A stretch of DNA of 64,000 bases from Holophagales bacterium UBA5704 (GTDB lineage Bacteria > Acidobacteriota > Thermoanaerobaculia > Multivoradales > UBA5704), in NCBI GenBank assembly GCA_002420005.1, contig DIHE01000147.1:29396-93395 (forward strand), read 5' to 3'. Below the pieces are notes generated by a model. That model worked only from the letters and a program-made list of their open reading frames with translations, was not told where the DNA came from and did no database searches. The position numbers and the translations under genes were made by a program. Positions within the stretch are counted from its first letter, which is position 1. Each line of letters opens with the position of its first letter. This document shows, piece by piece, positions 7,416-15,299 of this stretch.

Positions 7416-8458
7416 TGCACCCTCCGCGGCAGGAGGGCGGGCCGGCGCCAACCGGCGGACGGCCGCTCGGCGGACGGCGCCCTCCGGGGCGCCGCCAGCA
7501 GCTCGCGGCAGACCTCGGCGATGTTGCGGGCGGCCGAGCGGTTCTGCAACGGGAGGAGACGCCGCAGCTCCTCGCTCCCGTGATAGGAGTGGACCTCCTT
7601 GCCGAGCGCCAGGCCGACGAACGCCGTCGAGGACCATTGGGTGATGAGGACGTCGCAATTCGCGATCATGTGCTCGGCGATTCCTGTGGGATGGACGACC
7701 GCGCCGGGCGCATGCTCGCGGATCTCCCGGGTGGCGCGCTCGACGTTTTCGTTGGGGTGCAGCTTGAAGACCAGCGCCCGCCCGTCGGCGATCTCGACCG
7801 CCCGGCGCAGGAAGGCGGCGCGGTCGTCGCGTTTGAACGTCTCGCGGGCGTCCGAGGTGCAGACGAGGACGAAGCCGTGGAGAGGAAAATCGTTGGCCAG
7901 GTATTTCCGGCAATCGTCGAAGTTGGGGATGCCGGTGACCGCGATCCGCTCGGCCGGCACGCCGTGGGAGATGAAAAGATCGCGGTAGCCGTCGCTCGCC
8001 ACGCAGAACTTCTCATACGCGAGGCTCAAACCGGTGGTGGTCGTCCCGGCCAGCCAGCGCGGCAGCAGGCGCAGGCGCCGGCAGAGATGGAACGGCCAGC
8101 TCACCGGATCGAGGATGCCTTCCTGCACCAGGACCACCCGCCGGTTCCGCAGATTGCGCGGGATGACGAGATCGGAGCAGGTGAGGACCAGATCGTAGGT
8201 GCCGTCGCGTCCGTGCGGGTCCACCGGCAGGCCATGGCGCGCCAGGTAGTCCTCACAACGGCGGCGCAGCTTGTCGCCCGCCACGGTGAACTCGGCCAGA
8301 CCGACCTTGCGGCCGAGCTCGAGCCATCCATCCACGTAATAAGGAGTGAAAGCCGGCTCACATTCCGGCAGCTCGTCGGCGATCTGGTGCATCTGGGTCG
8401 TCTGATTGATCGACCCGCCGATGAACAGGATGCGGGGACTGCGGCGTTCTCTTCGCAC
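7412..8458 (-). CDS. GT-B-fold glycosyltransferase/epimerase-like protein
   Basis: A 348-aa first gene of the operon. The overall pattern is GT-B-like: an N-terminal Rossmann start RILFIGGSINQTTQMHQIADE, then in the C-terminal half LVFKLHPNENVERA and CDVLITQWSSTAFVGLALGKEV. These segments resemble UDP-GlcNAc 2-epimerase-like and CDP-glycerol glycerophosphotransferase-like proteins. It could be the transferase that uses the CMP sugar, or an enzyme supplying a precursor. I cannot decide between these. The start is a GTG preceded by GGGG. A 157-base gap separates it from the divergent PHP gene and probably holds both promoters. Confidence 0.55.
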   Translation of the reverse strand: MRRERRSPRILFIGGSINQTTQMHQIADELPECEPAFTPYYVDGWLELGRKVGLAEFTVAGDKLRRRCEDYLARHGLPVDPHGRDGTYDLVLTCSDLVIPRNLRNRRVVLVQEGILDPVSWPFHLCRRLRLLPRWLAGTTTTGLSLAYEKFCVASDGYRDLFISHGVPAERIAVTGIPNFDDCRKYLANDFPLHGFVLVCTSDARETFKRDDRAAFLRRAVEIADGRALVFKLHPNENVERATREIREHAPGAVVHPTGIAEHMIANCDVLITQWSSTAFVGLALGKEVHSYHGSEELRRLLPLQNRSAARNIAEVCRELLAAPRRAPSAERPSAGWRRPALLPRRVQ

Positions 8459-8615
8459 CCCGGCAGCATCGCCTGCCGGCGTGGCACCGCCGTGGCGGGT
8501 GCGTGAACAGATGGAGACCTTGAGGCGCCCGGGGAAAACGTGACATCACCGCGACGCCGTCGCCACGAGGTTGCGCTTCCGCTCCCCTAAATTTTTCTGG
8601 CAAGGAGGAGCCACG

Positions 8616-10403
8616 GTGGCCCGAGCCGATCTGCACGTTCACAGCAAGCATTCGAACCAGCCGACCGAATGGCTCCTGCGCCAGGTCGGTGCTCCCGAGA
8701 GCTTCACCGAGCCCAAGGAGATCTACCGCCGGTGCCGCGAGCGGGGGATGGAGTTCGTCACCATCAGCGATCACGATTCGATCGCGGGCGCCCTGGAGAT
8801 CCAGCATCTGCCCGGGACGTTTCTCTCCTGCGAGGTGACGGTCGAGTTTCCCGAAGACGGCTGCGAGATCCATCTCCTCGCCACCGGCATCGACGAGCGG
8901 CAGCACCGCGACCTCCAGGAAATTCGCCGCAACGTCTACGAGGTGCGCGACTACGTCCGCGCGCAAGGCATCCTCCACTCCGTGGCCCATCCCCTGTTCC
9001 GGGTCAACGGCCGCCTGACCCTCGACCAGGTCGAGAAGCTGCTGGTGCTCTTCGACCGCTTCGAAGCGCGCAACGGCATGCACGACCGGCGGGCGAACGA
9101 CCTGGTGCACCGGATCTTCGGCTCCCTCACCCCGCAGATCATCGAGTCCCTCGCCGAGCGCCACCGGCTGGAGCCGTTCGGCTCCACGCCCTGGATCAAG
9201 AGCTTCACCGGCGGCAGCGACGACCACAGCGGGCTCTACCTCGGGACCACCTGGACCGAGACGCCGGAGGCCGCCACGGTCGAGGGCTTCCTCGGGCATC
9301 TGCGCGCCGGCCGCCACGCACCGGGCGGGGAGACCGGATCGAGCGCCCGCTTGTTGCAGAGCCTGTACACCATCACCTACGAGTTCTACCGCCGGCAGTT
9401 CCCCTTCGGTTGGGAGAGCCGCAAGGACCCCTTCTCCACCCTCCTGCGGGGGCTCGCCCTGCAAAGCCTGGAGACCCCGCCGCCCGCACCGGTGCCCGCC
9501 TGGCGCCGCCGTTTGTGGGGCTGGCGGGCGCCCCAGCCCCCCTGCCCGGCCGAGCGGGCCACCTTCGGCTCGGCGAGCCGGGCGAGCGAGAAGCACCTGA
9601 CCCGGATGCTGCACGACTTCGTGCGCCATGCCCGCCGGGGGCGGCTGATGGAAGGTCTCGCCGCGGTCTCGCAGCTCGCCCCTCTCGCCTTGAGCATCGC
9701 GCCACATCTGGTGGCGGTGCATTCCCTCCACAAGGACGCCGACCTGCTCGACGCGGCCGGCGAGCGCTTTCTCGGTCACCGCCTCGAAGGGCGCGGCGGC
9801 AAGCGGGCCTGGTTCACCGACACGCTGACCACCGCCGGCGCCATGGCGCGGTTGCTCGCCGCGCTCCCCGGCCCGGTGCCCGGCGGGCGCGTCGACGCCG
9901 TCGAAGCGGTCACCTGCAGCCCGGCCGACGGCCGAGCCGCCCTGCCGGTCCATCGCTTCCGCACCCAGATGCGGGTGACCCTCCCCGGCTGGGAGCGCCG
10001 CAAGCTGCTTCTCCCTCCCCTCCTGGAGGTGATCGACCGCTGCGAGACCGAGCGCTATGCGGAGATCGTGATCAGCACACCGGGTCCTTTCGGCCTGCTC
10101 GGCGTCGCCGCCGGCAAGCTGCTCGGCATCCCGGTCACCGCGGTCTGGCAGGAGGACCTGCCGGCCCGCGTGCTCGCCGCCACCCGCAGCGAGACCCTGG
10201 AAGAGATGACCTGGACCTACCTGCGCCGGCTGTTCGGCCAGGCCGGGCGGATCTGGGTGCCCAGCCGGCGGGAGCACGACGCCCTGGTCGCCCATGCGTT
10301 CGCTCCGGAGCGGATTTCCCTCCTGCCCGGACGCACGGCGCGCCCCGAGAGCGTCGTCCTTCCCCCCTCCTGGGACGGCGTCCGGGTCCAGGTGGCCGTC
10401 TGA
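8616..10403 (+). CDS. PHP-domain metal hydrolase fused to a partial glycosyltransferase-like domain
   Basis: A 595-aa protein starting at a GTG preceded by AAGGAGGAG. Residues 1-220 form a PHP domain with metal-ligand motifs ADLHVHSKHSNQP, ISDHDSIAGALE, HLLATGI, HSVAHPLF and GGSDDHSG. The middle (about 260-400) is helical. The C-terminal region (about 415-595) resembles the N-terminal Rossmann half of a GT4 glycosyltransferase (STPGPFGLLGVAAGKLLGIP, then VWVPSRREHD-like text). The donor-binding half of a GT4 enzyme is not seen before the stop, so the transferase may be inactive, truncated or completed by another protein. It is divergent from the glycan operon and may act in the same process. 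Confidence 0.75.
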   Translation: MARADLHVHSKHSNQPTEWLLRQVGAPESFTEPKEIYRRCRERGMEFVTISDHDSIAGALEIQHLPGTFLSCEVTVEFPEDGCEIHLLATGIDERQHRDLQEIRRNVYEVRDYVRAQGILHSVAHPLFRVNGRLTLDQVEKLLVLFDRFEARNGMHDRRANDLVHRIFGSLTPQIIESLAERHRLEPFGSTPWIKSFTGGSDDHSGLYLGTTWTETPEAATVEGFLGHLRAGRHAPGGETGSSARLLQSLYTITYEFYRRQFPFGWESRKDPFSTLLRGLALQSLETPPPAPVPAWRRRLWGWRAPQPPCPAERATFGSASRASEKHLTRMLHDFVRHARRGRLMEGLAAVSQLAPLALSIAPHLVAVHSLHKDADLLDAAGERFLGHRLEGRGGKRAWFTDTLTTAGAMARLLAALPGPVPGGRVDAVEAVTCSPADGRAALPVHRFRTQMRVTLPGWERRKLLLPPLLEVIDRCETERYAEIVISTPGPFGLLGVAAGKLLGIPVTAVWQEDLPARVLAATRSETLEEMTWTYLRRLFGQAGRIWVPSRREHDALVAHAFAPERISLLPGRTARPESVVLPPSWDGVRVQVAV

Positions 10404-10431
10404 AGCCGGGCAGACCGACTAGAATGGCGAA

Positions 10432-12057
10432 GTGACGAAGCCGGTCGTGATCCAGCCCCTGACGTTCCCCTCTCTCCCCGCGGAGCCACCGCGCGACGAG
10501 GAGCCGGTAGGCCCCTCGGTGCCCGGGCGCCTCGCCGCGGTCGACATCGGGTCGAACTCGATCCACATGATCGTGGTCGCCCCCGAGCCCCAGGGGGGCT
10601 ACCGCGTCCTCGGCCGCGAGCGCGACATGGTGCGGCTGGGCAAGACCGGCTTCCGCGGCACCTTCTCCGAAGCCGCCATCCGCGACGGGCTGGAAGCGCT
10701 GATCAAAATGACCACGCTCGCCCGCTTCAAAGGTGCGGAGCGGGTGGTGGCGGTGGCCACCAGCGCGGTGCGCGAGGCCTCCAACGGCGCGGACTTCCTC
10801 GCCCGGGTGAAAGCGCAGACCGGGATCGACGTCCAGCTCCTCACCGGCGTCGAGGAGGGCCATCTGATCTACCGCGCCGTGCGCGAGGCGGTCGACCTGG
10901 GGCCCGGCCGGGCGGTGATCGTCGACGTGGGCGGCGGCAGCACCGAGTGGATCGCCACCCGCGCCGGCGAGGCGGAGCACGTGCTGAGCCTGGCGCTGGG
11001 ATCGCTGCGCTGCGCCGCCGATCTGACCGGCGACCCGCCGACCGCCGCCACCCTCGACCGGCTGCGCCGCCGCATCCGCAAGGAGCTCGGCGCCAATGTC
11101 CCTGCGGAGACCGCGGCCCGCCTCATCGCCACCTCGGGCACCGCCGCCTGCTGCGCCGACCTGGTCGACTTCTGGAGCGGTCGCGGCCCGCAGACCGTGG
11201 CCGGCGGCCTGCGCGAGGTCAAGCTGAAGGACCTCGCCCAGGTGGTCGAGCGCCTGCGCACCCTGCCGCGCGCCGCCATCGCCGATCTCCCGCCGGTGGG
11301 CGGCCCGCGCTCCGAGAGCCTGCTGGCGGGCGCCATCCTGCTCCAGGAGCTCGCCGCGCGCGCCGGCGCCGACCGCTTCCAGGTGAGCGACCGGGCGCTG
11401 CGCGAGGGCCTCGTCCTGGAAGCGCTCGGCCAACCGGCGCCGGCCGCCGCCCAGCCCGCGGACCTGCGCCGCCGCCAGGTCCTCCAGCTCGCCGAGCGCA
11501 CCGAAGGCGTCTGGCGCCATGGCCAGCAGACCGCCCGCCTCGCCCTGCGCCTGTTCGACCTCACCACCTCGGTGCACGGCCTCGGCGAACGGGAGCGCGA
11601 ATGGCTGGAGTATGCCGCCCTGCTCCACGACATCGGCTACGTCATCCAGTACCGCAACCACCACAAGCACGCCTACTACCTGATCACCAACGCCAGCCTG
11701 GACGCCTTCGACCGGCGCGAGATCGAGATCGTCGCCCACGTCGCCCGCTACCACCGCGGGCCGACCCCGAAGGCGCACCGCCATCCCTCTCTCGCCGTGC
11801 TGGAGCCCTGGCAGCGCCGCACCATCCGCCAGCTCGCCGCCCTGCTCCGTCTCGCCGATGCCCTCGACCGCACCCATGCCTCCCGTGTCGACGAGCTGTT
11901 CTGCGCCATCCGCAAGAAACGGGTCACCCTGGAGGTCCTCTCGCGCTGGGACGTCGGCCTCGAGCTGGAGGCCGCCCGCGAGCGCGGCCGCTACTTCGCC
12001 AAGGTCTTCGACTGCCGCCTGCGCCTGCGCCAAGGCCTGGAAACCGCCTCGTTGTAA
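10432..12057 (+). CDS. Ppx/GppA exopolyphosphatase-like phosphatase with HD domain
   Basis: A 541-aa enzyme of the Ppx/GppA family, which hydrolyses polyphosphate and/or pppGpp. Residues about 33-330 form the actin-like fold: AAVDIGSNSIHMIVV, AVATSAVREASNG and IVDVGGGSTEW. The C-terminal part carries the HD-type metal-binding domain (LLHDIGYVIQYRNHHKHAYYLI). A GTG start at 10432 is chosen because the nearby ATG at 10424 reads into a stop. It lies just before phoB-phoR, so a role in phosphate storage or starvation signalling is likely. It is not possible to separate Ppx from GppA activity here. Confidence 0.9.
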   Translation: MTKPVVIQPLTFPSLPAEPPRDEEPVGPSVPGRLAAVDIGSNSIHMIVVAPEPQGGYRVLGRERDMVRLGKTGFRGTFSEAAIRDGLEALIKMTTLARFKGAERVVAVATSAVREASNGADFLARVKAQTGIDVQLLTGVEEGHLIYRAVREAVDLGPGRAVIVDVGGGSTEWIATRAGEAEHVLSLALGSLRCAADLTGDPPTAATLDRLRRRIRKELGANVPAETAARLIATSGTAACCADLVDFWSGRGPQTVAGGLREVKLKDLAQVVERLRTLPRAAIADLPPVGGPRSESLLAGAILLQELAARAGADRFQVSDRALREGLVLEALGQPAPAAAQPADLRRRQVLQLAERTEGVWRHGQQTARLALRLFDLTTSVHGLGEREREWLEYAALLHDIGYVIQYRNHHKHAYYLITNASLDAFDRREIEIVAHVARYHRGPTPKAHRHPSLAVLEPWQRRTIRQLAALLRLADALDRTHASRVDELFCAIRKKRVTLEVLSRWDVGLELEAARERGRYFAKVFDCRLRLRQGLETASL

Positions 12058-12094
12058 GAAGGGGATGCCCCTCCTCCGCCGCCCTAAACCCCTC

Positions 12095-12134
12095 CGTCAC
12101 AGAGAGTTAACAGACATATCACAGGGAGTTGACA
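12095..12134 (-). promoter_or_regulatory. PHO-box-like array: four heptamers at 11-base spacing
   Basis: On the minus strand the heptamers TGTCAAC, TGTGATA, TGTTAAC and TGTGACG begin exactly 11 bases apart (plus-strand positions 12128, 12117, 12106, 12095). This matches the CTGTCAT-N4-CTGTCAT architecture of PhoB sites, with degenerate heptamers. It lies 225 bases upstream of phoB, so autoregulation by PhoB is likely. The orientation is opposite to phoB transcription. Confidence 0.6.
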
Positions 12135-12141
12135 ACCCTCC

Positions 12142-12335
12142 TGTGGAAAACTCTCCAGTCCCCCTTCCCCTCCGTCGGGGAACCCCCTTCGCAGACTTTG
12201 CAAACCCTGCCGAATCAGTGATTTGGCGATCTTGCACAATTCTCTGTTCAAAGCGGAGAAAGCAGCCTGGAACCAGGCTTCGGCGGACGGTTTCCGGGCG
12301 TTTTCCACAGAGTTTTCCACCTTCCCTGTGGAAAG
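12142..12335. repeat. Four TTTTCCACA-like nonamers in both orientations
   Basis: TGTGGAAAA at 12142-12150, TTTTCCACA at 12301-12309, TTTTCCACC at 12313-12321 and TGTGGAAAG at 12327-12335. TTTTCCACA is one base from the DnaA box TTATCCACA. Three copies are packed into 35 bases just before phoB. They could be DnaA sites or an unrelated repressor site. No dnaA, dnaN or gidA gene is in the window, which weakens an origin reading. Confidence 0.4.
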
Positions 12336-12358
12336 GCCATGGTACCCTCGGTGCCAAG

Positions 12359-13042
12359 ATGACACGTGAACGCATTCTGCTGATCGAAGACGAGCCGGAC
12401 ATTGCAGAGGTTTTGCAGTACAACCTCCAGAAGGAAGGCTTCCAGGTGGAGACGGCGCGCCGCGGTGACACCGGGCTGGAGGCGATCCGCCGCGATACGC
12501 CCGATCTTCTCCTGCTCGACCTCATGCTGCCCGGGATCGACGGCCTGGAGCTGACCCGCCTGCTGAAACGCGACAGCGCCACGGCGCGGCTGCCGATCGT
12601 GATGCTCACCGCGCGCGGCGAGGAGGTGGACCGCATCGTGGGCCTGGAGCTCGGCGCCGACGACTACATCAGCAAGCCGTTCAGCCCGCGCGAGGTGGTG
12701 TTGCGGGTCAAGGCGGTGCTGCGCCGCATCCAGCAGGAGGAAAGCGAGGCGGAGCGCCTGGAGGTCGGGGGCATCGAGCTCGACGTCTCCGGCCATCAGC
12801 TGCGGGTACGCGGCAAGGAGATTCCTCTGACCGCCACGGAGTTCCGCCTGTTGCGGCTGCTCCTCGAGCGCAGTGGCCGGGTGCAGACCCGCGGGCAGCT
12901 CCTTTCCGACGTCTGGGGCTATGCGGAAGACATCGACAGCCGCACCGTGGACACCCACATCCGCCGCCTGCGCCGCAAGCTCGGGGCCGAGGCCGACCGG
13001 ATCGAGACGGTCATCGGCGTCGGCTACCGGCTGAGGCCTTGA
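12359..13042 (+). CDS. phoB: OmpR/PhoB-family response regulator
   Basis: A 227-aa two-domain regulator. The receiver domain shows the acidic pocket LLIEDEPD, the phospho-acceptor Asp54 in LLLLDLMLPGIDG, the switch Thr in MLTARGEE and Lys in YISKPFSPRE. The C-terminal winged helix (about 130-225) contains LTATEFRLLRLLLE, SRTVDTHIRRLRRKLG and VIGVGYRLRP. With a PhoR-type kinase 1 base downstream and a Ppx/GppA gene and PHO-box array upstream, the phosphate-starvation assignment is strong. The ATG at 12359 has only a weak ribosome-binding site. Confidence 0.92.
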   Translation: MTRERILLIEDEPDIAEVLQYNLQKEGFQVETARRGDTGLEAIRRDTPDLLLLDLMLPGIDGLELTRLLKRDSATARLPIVMLTARGEEVDRIVGLELGADDYISKPFSPREVVLRVKAVLRRIQQEESEAERLEVGGIELDVSGHQLRVRGKEIPLTATEFRLLRLLLERSGRVQTRGQLLSDVWGYAEDIDSRTVDTHIRRLRRKLGAEADRIETVIGVGYRLRP

Positions 13043-13043
13043 G

Positions 13044-14825
13044 GTGCGGCTCTTCCGGCTCCCTCCCAAGCTGCGCCTCGCCCCGCTCTGGCCGGCGCTG
13101 GCGGCGGTTCTCACCGCCACGGCGCTGCTCTGGGCGGTCCAGCCGAAGCTGCTGCAGAAAAGCGCCGAGGTTCAGCTCCTCGACACCCTGCGCACCCTGA
13201 CCCCGGTCGTCGCCCAGGCACGCCTGCAACGGGCCGGCAGCGCCGATCCTCTGGCCCTCCAGCGCTGGGTCGAGAGCCTCTCCTCGCAAGGGGTCGAGAC
13301 CGGATTGCGGATCACCCTCGTCGAGAGCGACGGGCGGGTGATCGCCGACAGCTCACGCTCGGCCGCACAGATCGCAGCCATGGAAAATCACGCGGAGCGC
13401 GAGGAAATCCGCACCGCCTTCGCCACCGGAGAGGGCGTCGCCGTGCGCCGGAGCGCCACCACCGGGCGGCTGTACGTCTATGCCGCCCGCACGGCGACCG
13501 ATCCGCAAGGCCGCCTTTTCGCGGTGCGCCTGGCCGAGCCCGTCGCGCATCTCGAGACGCTGCGCGGCCAGATCGCCGGGGCCATGCTGCTGGCGGCGCT
13601 GGCGGGAGGCCTGATCTCGCTCGTGATCTCCTGGTGGATCGACCGCAATGTGTTCCGGCCGTTCCGGCACCTGGTCGCCGGGGCCTCCGCCCTGGCAGAC
13701 GGCCGGGAACGGCGGGTCGAGATCCCGGAGGAGGAGGAGCTCGCCGCGCTGGCGCTCGCCTTGAATCGGCTCGCCGAGACCGCCGAAGCTCAGTTCGATG
13801 CCGTGCGCGCCGAGCGCGATCAGCTCAAGGCGATCCTCGCCAGCATGTCTGAAGGCGTGCTGGTGGTCGGCGGCAACGGCCGTGCGCTGCTCGCCAATCC
13901 CGCGTTTTCCTCGCTGTTCGACCTGCAAGGCGAGGTGACCGGGCAGACCGTTCTGGAGCTTCTCCGCCAACCGGAGCTGGTACGCCTGGTGGAGGACACC
14001 CTCCGGCTCGGCCGGCCGCAGAGCGGCCAGGTCGAGCTGGCCCCCGAGCGCCGCACCCTGCTCCTGGCGAGCGCCGCGCTGGCCGGCGGTGAACGGGGCG
14101 CCGTGGTGGTGGCGCGCGACATGACCGAGATGACCCGGGTGGCCGACATGCGGCGCGACTTCGTCGGCAACGTCTCGCACGAGCTCAAGACCCCGCTCGC
14201 CGCCATCCGCGGTTTCGCCGAAACCCTGCGCGACGGCGCGCTCGACGAGCCGGCCGTCGCCCAACGGTTCACCGAGCGCATCCTCGACCAATGCCGCCGC
14301 CTGCAGGCGCTGCTGGACGACCTGCTCACCCTGTCCCGCCTGGAGACGGTGGCCCTGCGCGAGCGCGAGCCGGTGCAGCTGGCCGACGTCGTGCGCCAGG
14401 CGGTCGAGACCCTCACCCCCATGGCCCGGGAGAAGGACGTCCGGGTCGAAATCGCCGCCGGCGACATCCCGCCGGTGCCCGGAGAGACGGACGCCATCGA
14501 GCGGCTGGTGCTCAACCTGCTGGAGAACGGGATCAAGTACAACCGGCCCGGCGGACAGGTCACGGTGCACCTCGCCACCGCCGGAGCCTCGGTCCTCCTG
14601 GAGGTGAGCGACTCCGGCATCGGGATCCCCGCCGAGGCGCTCCCCCGCATCTTCGAGCGCTTCTACCGCGTGGACAAAGGAAGGGCGCGCGAAGAAGGCG
14701 GGACCGGCCTCGGCCTCGCCATCGTCAAGCACGTGGCGCAGGCCCACGGCGGCCAGGTCGACGTCGAAAGCCGCCACGGCCGCGGCACCACCTTCCGGGT
14801 GCGGCTGCCGATCCAGAAGAGCTGA
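13044..14825 (+). CDS. phoR: PhoR-type membrane sensor histidine kinase
   Basis: A 593-aa kinase. Transmembrane segment 1 lies at about residues 14-32 and segment 2 at about 178-197, enclosing a periplasmic sensor of some 145 residues, much larger than the minimal loop of E. coli PhoR. A HAMP linker (FRPFRHLVAGASALADG), a PAS domain (about 265-365), the H box FVGNVSHELKTPLAAIRGF, N box LNLLENGIKYN, G1 box SDSGIGIP and G2 box GGTGLGLAIV follow in order. Starts at a GTG 1 base after the phoB stop. The large periplasmic domain leaves room for direct ligand sensing as in Gram-positive PhoR. No pst or phoU gene is in the window. Confidence 0.88.
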   Translation: MRLFRLPPKLRLAPLWPALAAVLTATALLWAVQPKLLQKSAEVQLLDTLRTLTPVVAQARLQRAGSADPLALQRWVESLSSQGVETGLRITLVESDGRVIADSSRSAAQIAAMENHAEREEIRTAFATGEGVAVRRSATTGRLYVYAARTATDPQGRLFAVRLAEPVAHLETLRGQIAGAMLLAALAGGLISLVISWWIDRNVFRPFRHLVAGASALADGRERRVEIPEEEELAALALALNRLAETAEAQFDAVRAERDQLKAILASMSEGVLVVGGNGRALLANPAFSSLFDLQGEVTGQTVLELLRQPELVRLVEDTLRLGRPQSGQVELAPERRTLLLASAALAGGERGAVVVARDMTEMTRVADMRRDFVGNVSHELKTPLAAIRGFAETLRDGALDEPAVAQRFTERILDQCRRLQALLDDLLTLSRLETVALREREPVQLADVVRQAVETLTPMAREKDVRVEIAAGDIPPVPGETDAIERLVLNLLENGIKYNRPGGQVTVHLATAGASVLLEVSDSGIGIPAEALPRIFERFYRVDKGRAREEGGTGLGLAIVKHVAQAHGGQVDVESRHGRGTTFRVRLPIQKS

Positions 14826-15145
14826 GCCCTCTTCTTCGGGCGGACCTCGGGGTTGGCGAGCTGCCGCCCTGGGCGGGGAGCTACGGCGGGCTGGGCTGGC
14901 GCCGCGTCTGGCTGCTGCGGCGGCGCGAGTAGGCAGCCCGGGCCGTGGGGCCGCCCGGACCCGGAGCGTTCAACCGCTTCTCCTGCAACAGGTTGCGACG
15001 ATTTTAGATTCTTTGAGGAGGTTTGAGGCGGGCAGTGAGGACATTGTAGAAGCCTTGCAGCTAATCTCCCCTTGTCGCGGGCGGAGGGGTTCCAAGGCTC
15101 GCCACTCTTTTTCTTTGATGTCTTGGTTCGGAGGGAAACAAGCGC

Positions 15146-15184
15146 AGGCCCGGAGAGGTGACTTTCCGGGCCTTCCGCTTTTCA
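15146..15184 (+). terminator. Intrinsic terminator candidate
   Basis: AGGCCCGGA at 15146-15154 pairs perfectly with TCCGGGCCT at 15165-15173 around a 10-base loop, followed by TCCGCTTTTC. It lies 320 bases after phoR, in plus-strand orientation. Confidence 0.45.
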
Positions 15185-15230
15185 GGCCAGGGTTTGCCCC
15201 TGCAGGTCCGTCTCGCCGTGCTTGTCGAGA

Positions 15231-15269
15231 CTATGCAGCAGGTACATAATGTTTCTGCTGCATAGTTTT
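15231..15269 (+). terminator. Perfect 11-bp hairpin followed by TTTT
   Basis: CTATGCAGCAG at 15231-15241 pairs with CTGCTGCATAG at 15255-15265 around a 13-base AT-rich loop, followed by TTTT. It lies between convergent genes. It fits a plus-strand terminator, though the perfect palindrome could also be a protein-binding site. Confidence 0.5.
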
Positions 15270-15299
15270 CCCAGCCCGGTGCCATGAAGCTCCCCTTTC

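Larger units (their letters stand above)
12058..12358 (+). other. Intergenic phoBR leader region
   Basis: A 300-base gap, visibly less GC-rich than its neighbours, between the Ppx/GppA gene and phoB. It contains a four-unit PHO-box-like array (12095-12134) and four copies of a TTTTCCACA-like nonamer (12142-12335). No coding sequence or RNA gene is recognised. The phoB promoter is presumably here, but I could not choose a convincing -35/-10 pair. Confidence 0.6.
14826..15299 (+). other. 474-base convergent intergenic region
   Basis: Lies between phoR and the convergent Asp-box protein. Two strong hairpins followed by T-rich stretches are annotated separately. The first 110 bases are GC-rich and could hold a coding remnant, but nothing recognisable. 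No RNA gene is identified. Confidence 0.5.

Noticed and set aside
12058..12358. Chromosomal replication origin
   Set aside because: DnaA-box-like sites are present, but no dnaA, dnaN, gyrB or gidA neighbours are in the window and PHO-box-like units occupy part of the gap. Kept only as a low-scoring observation.
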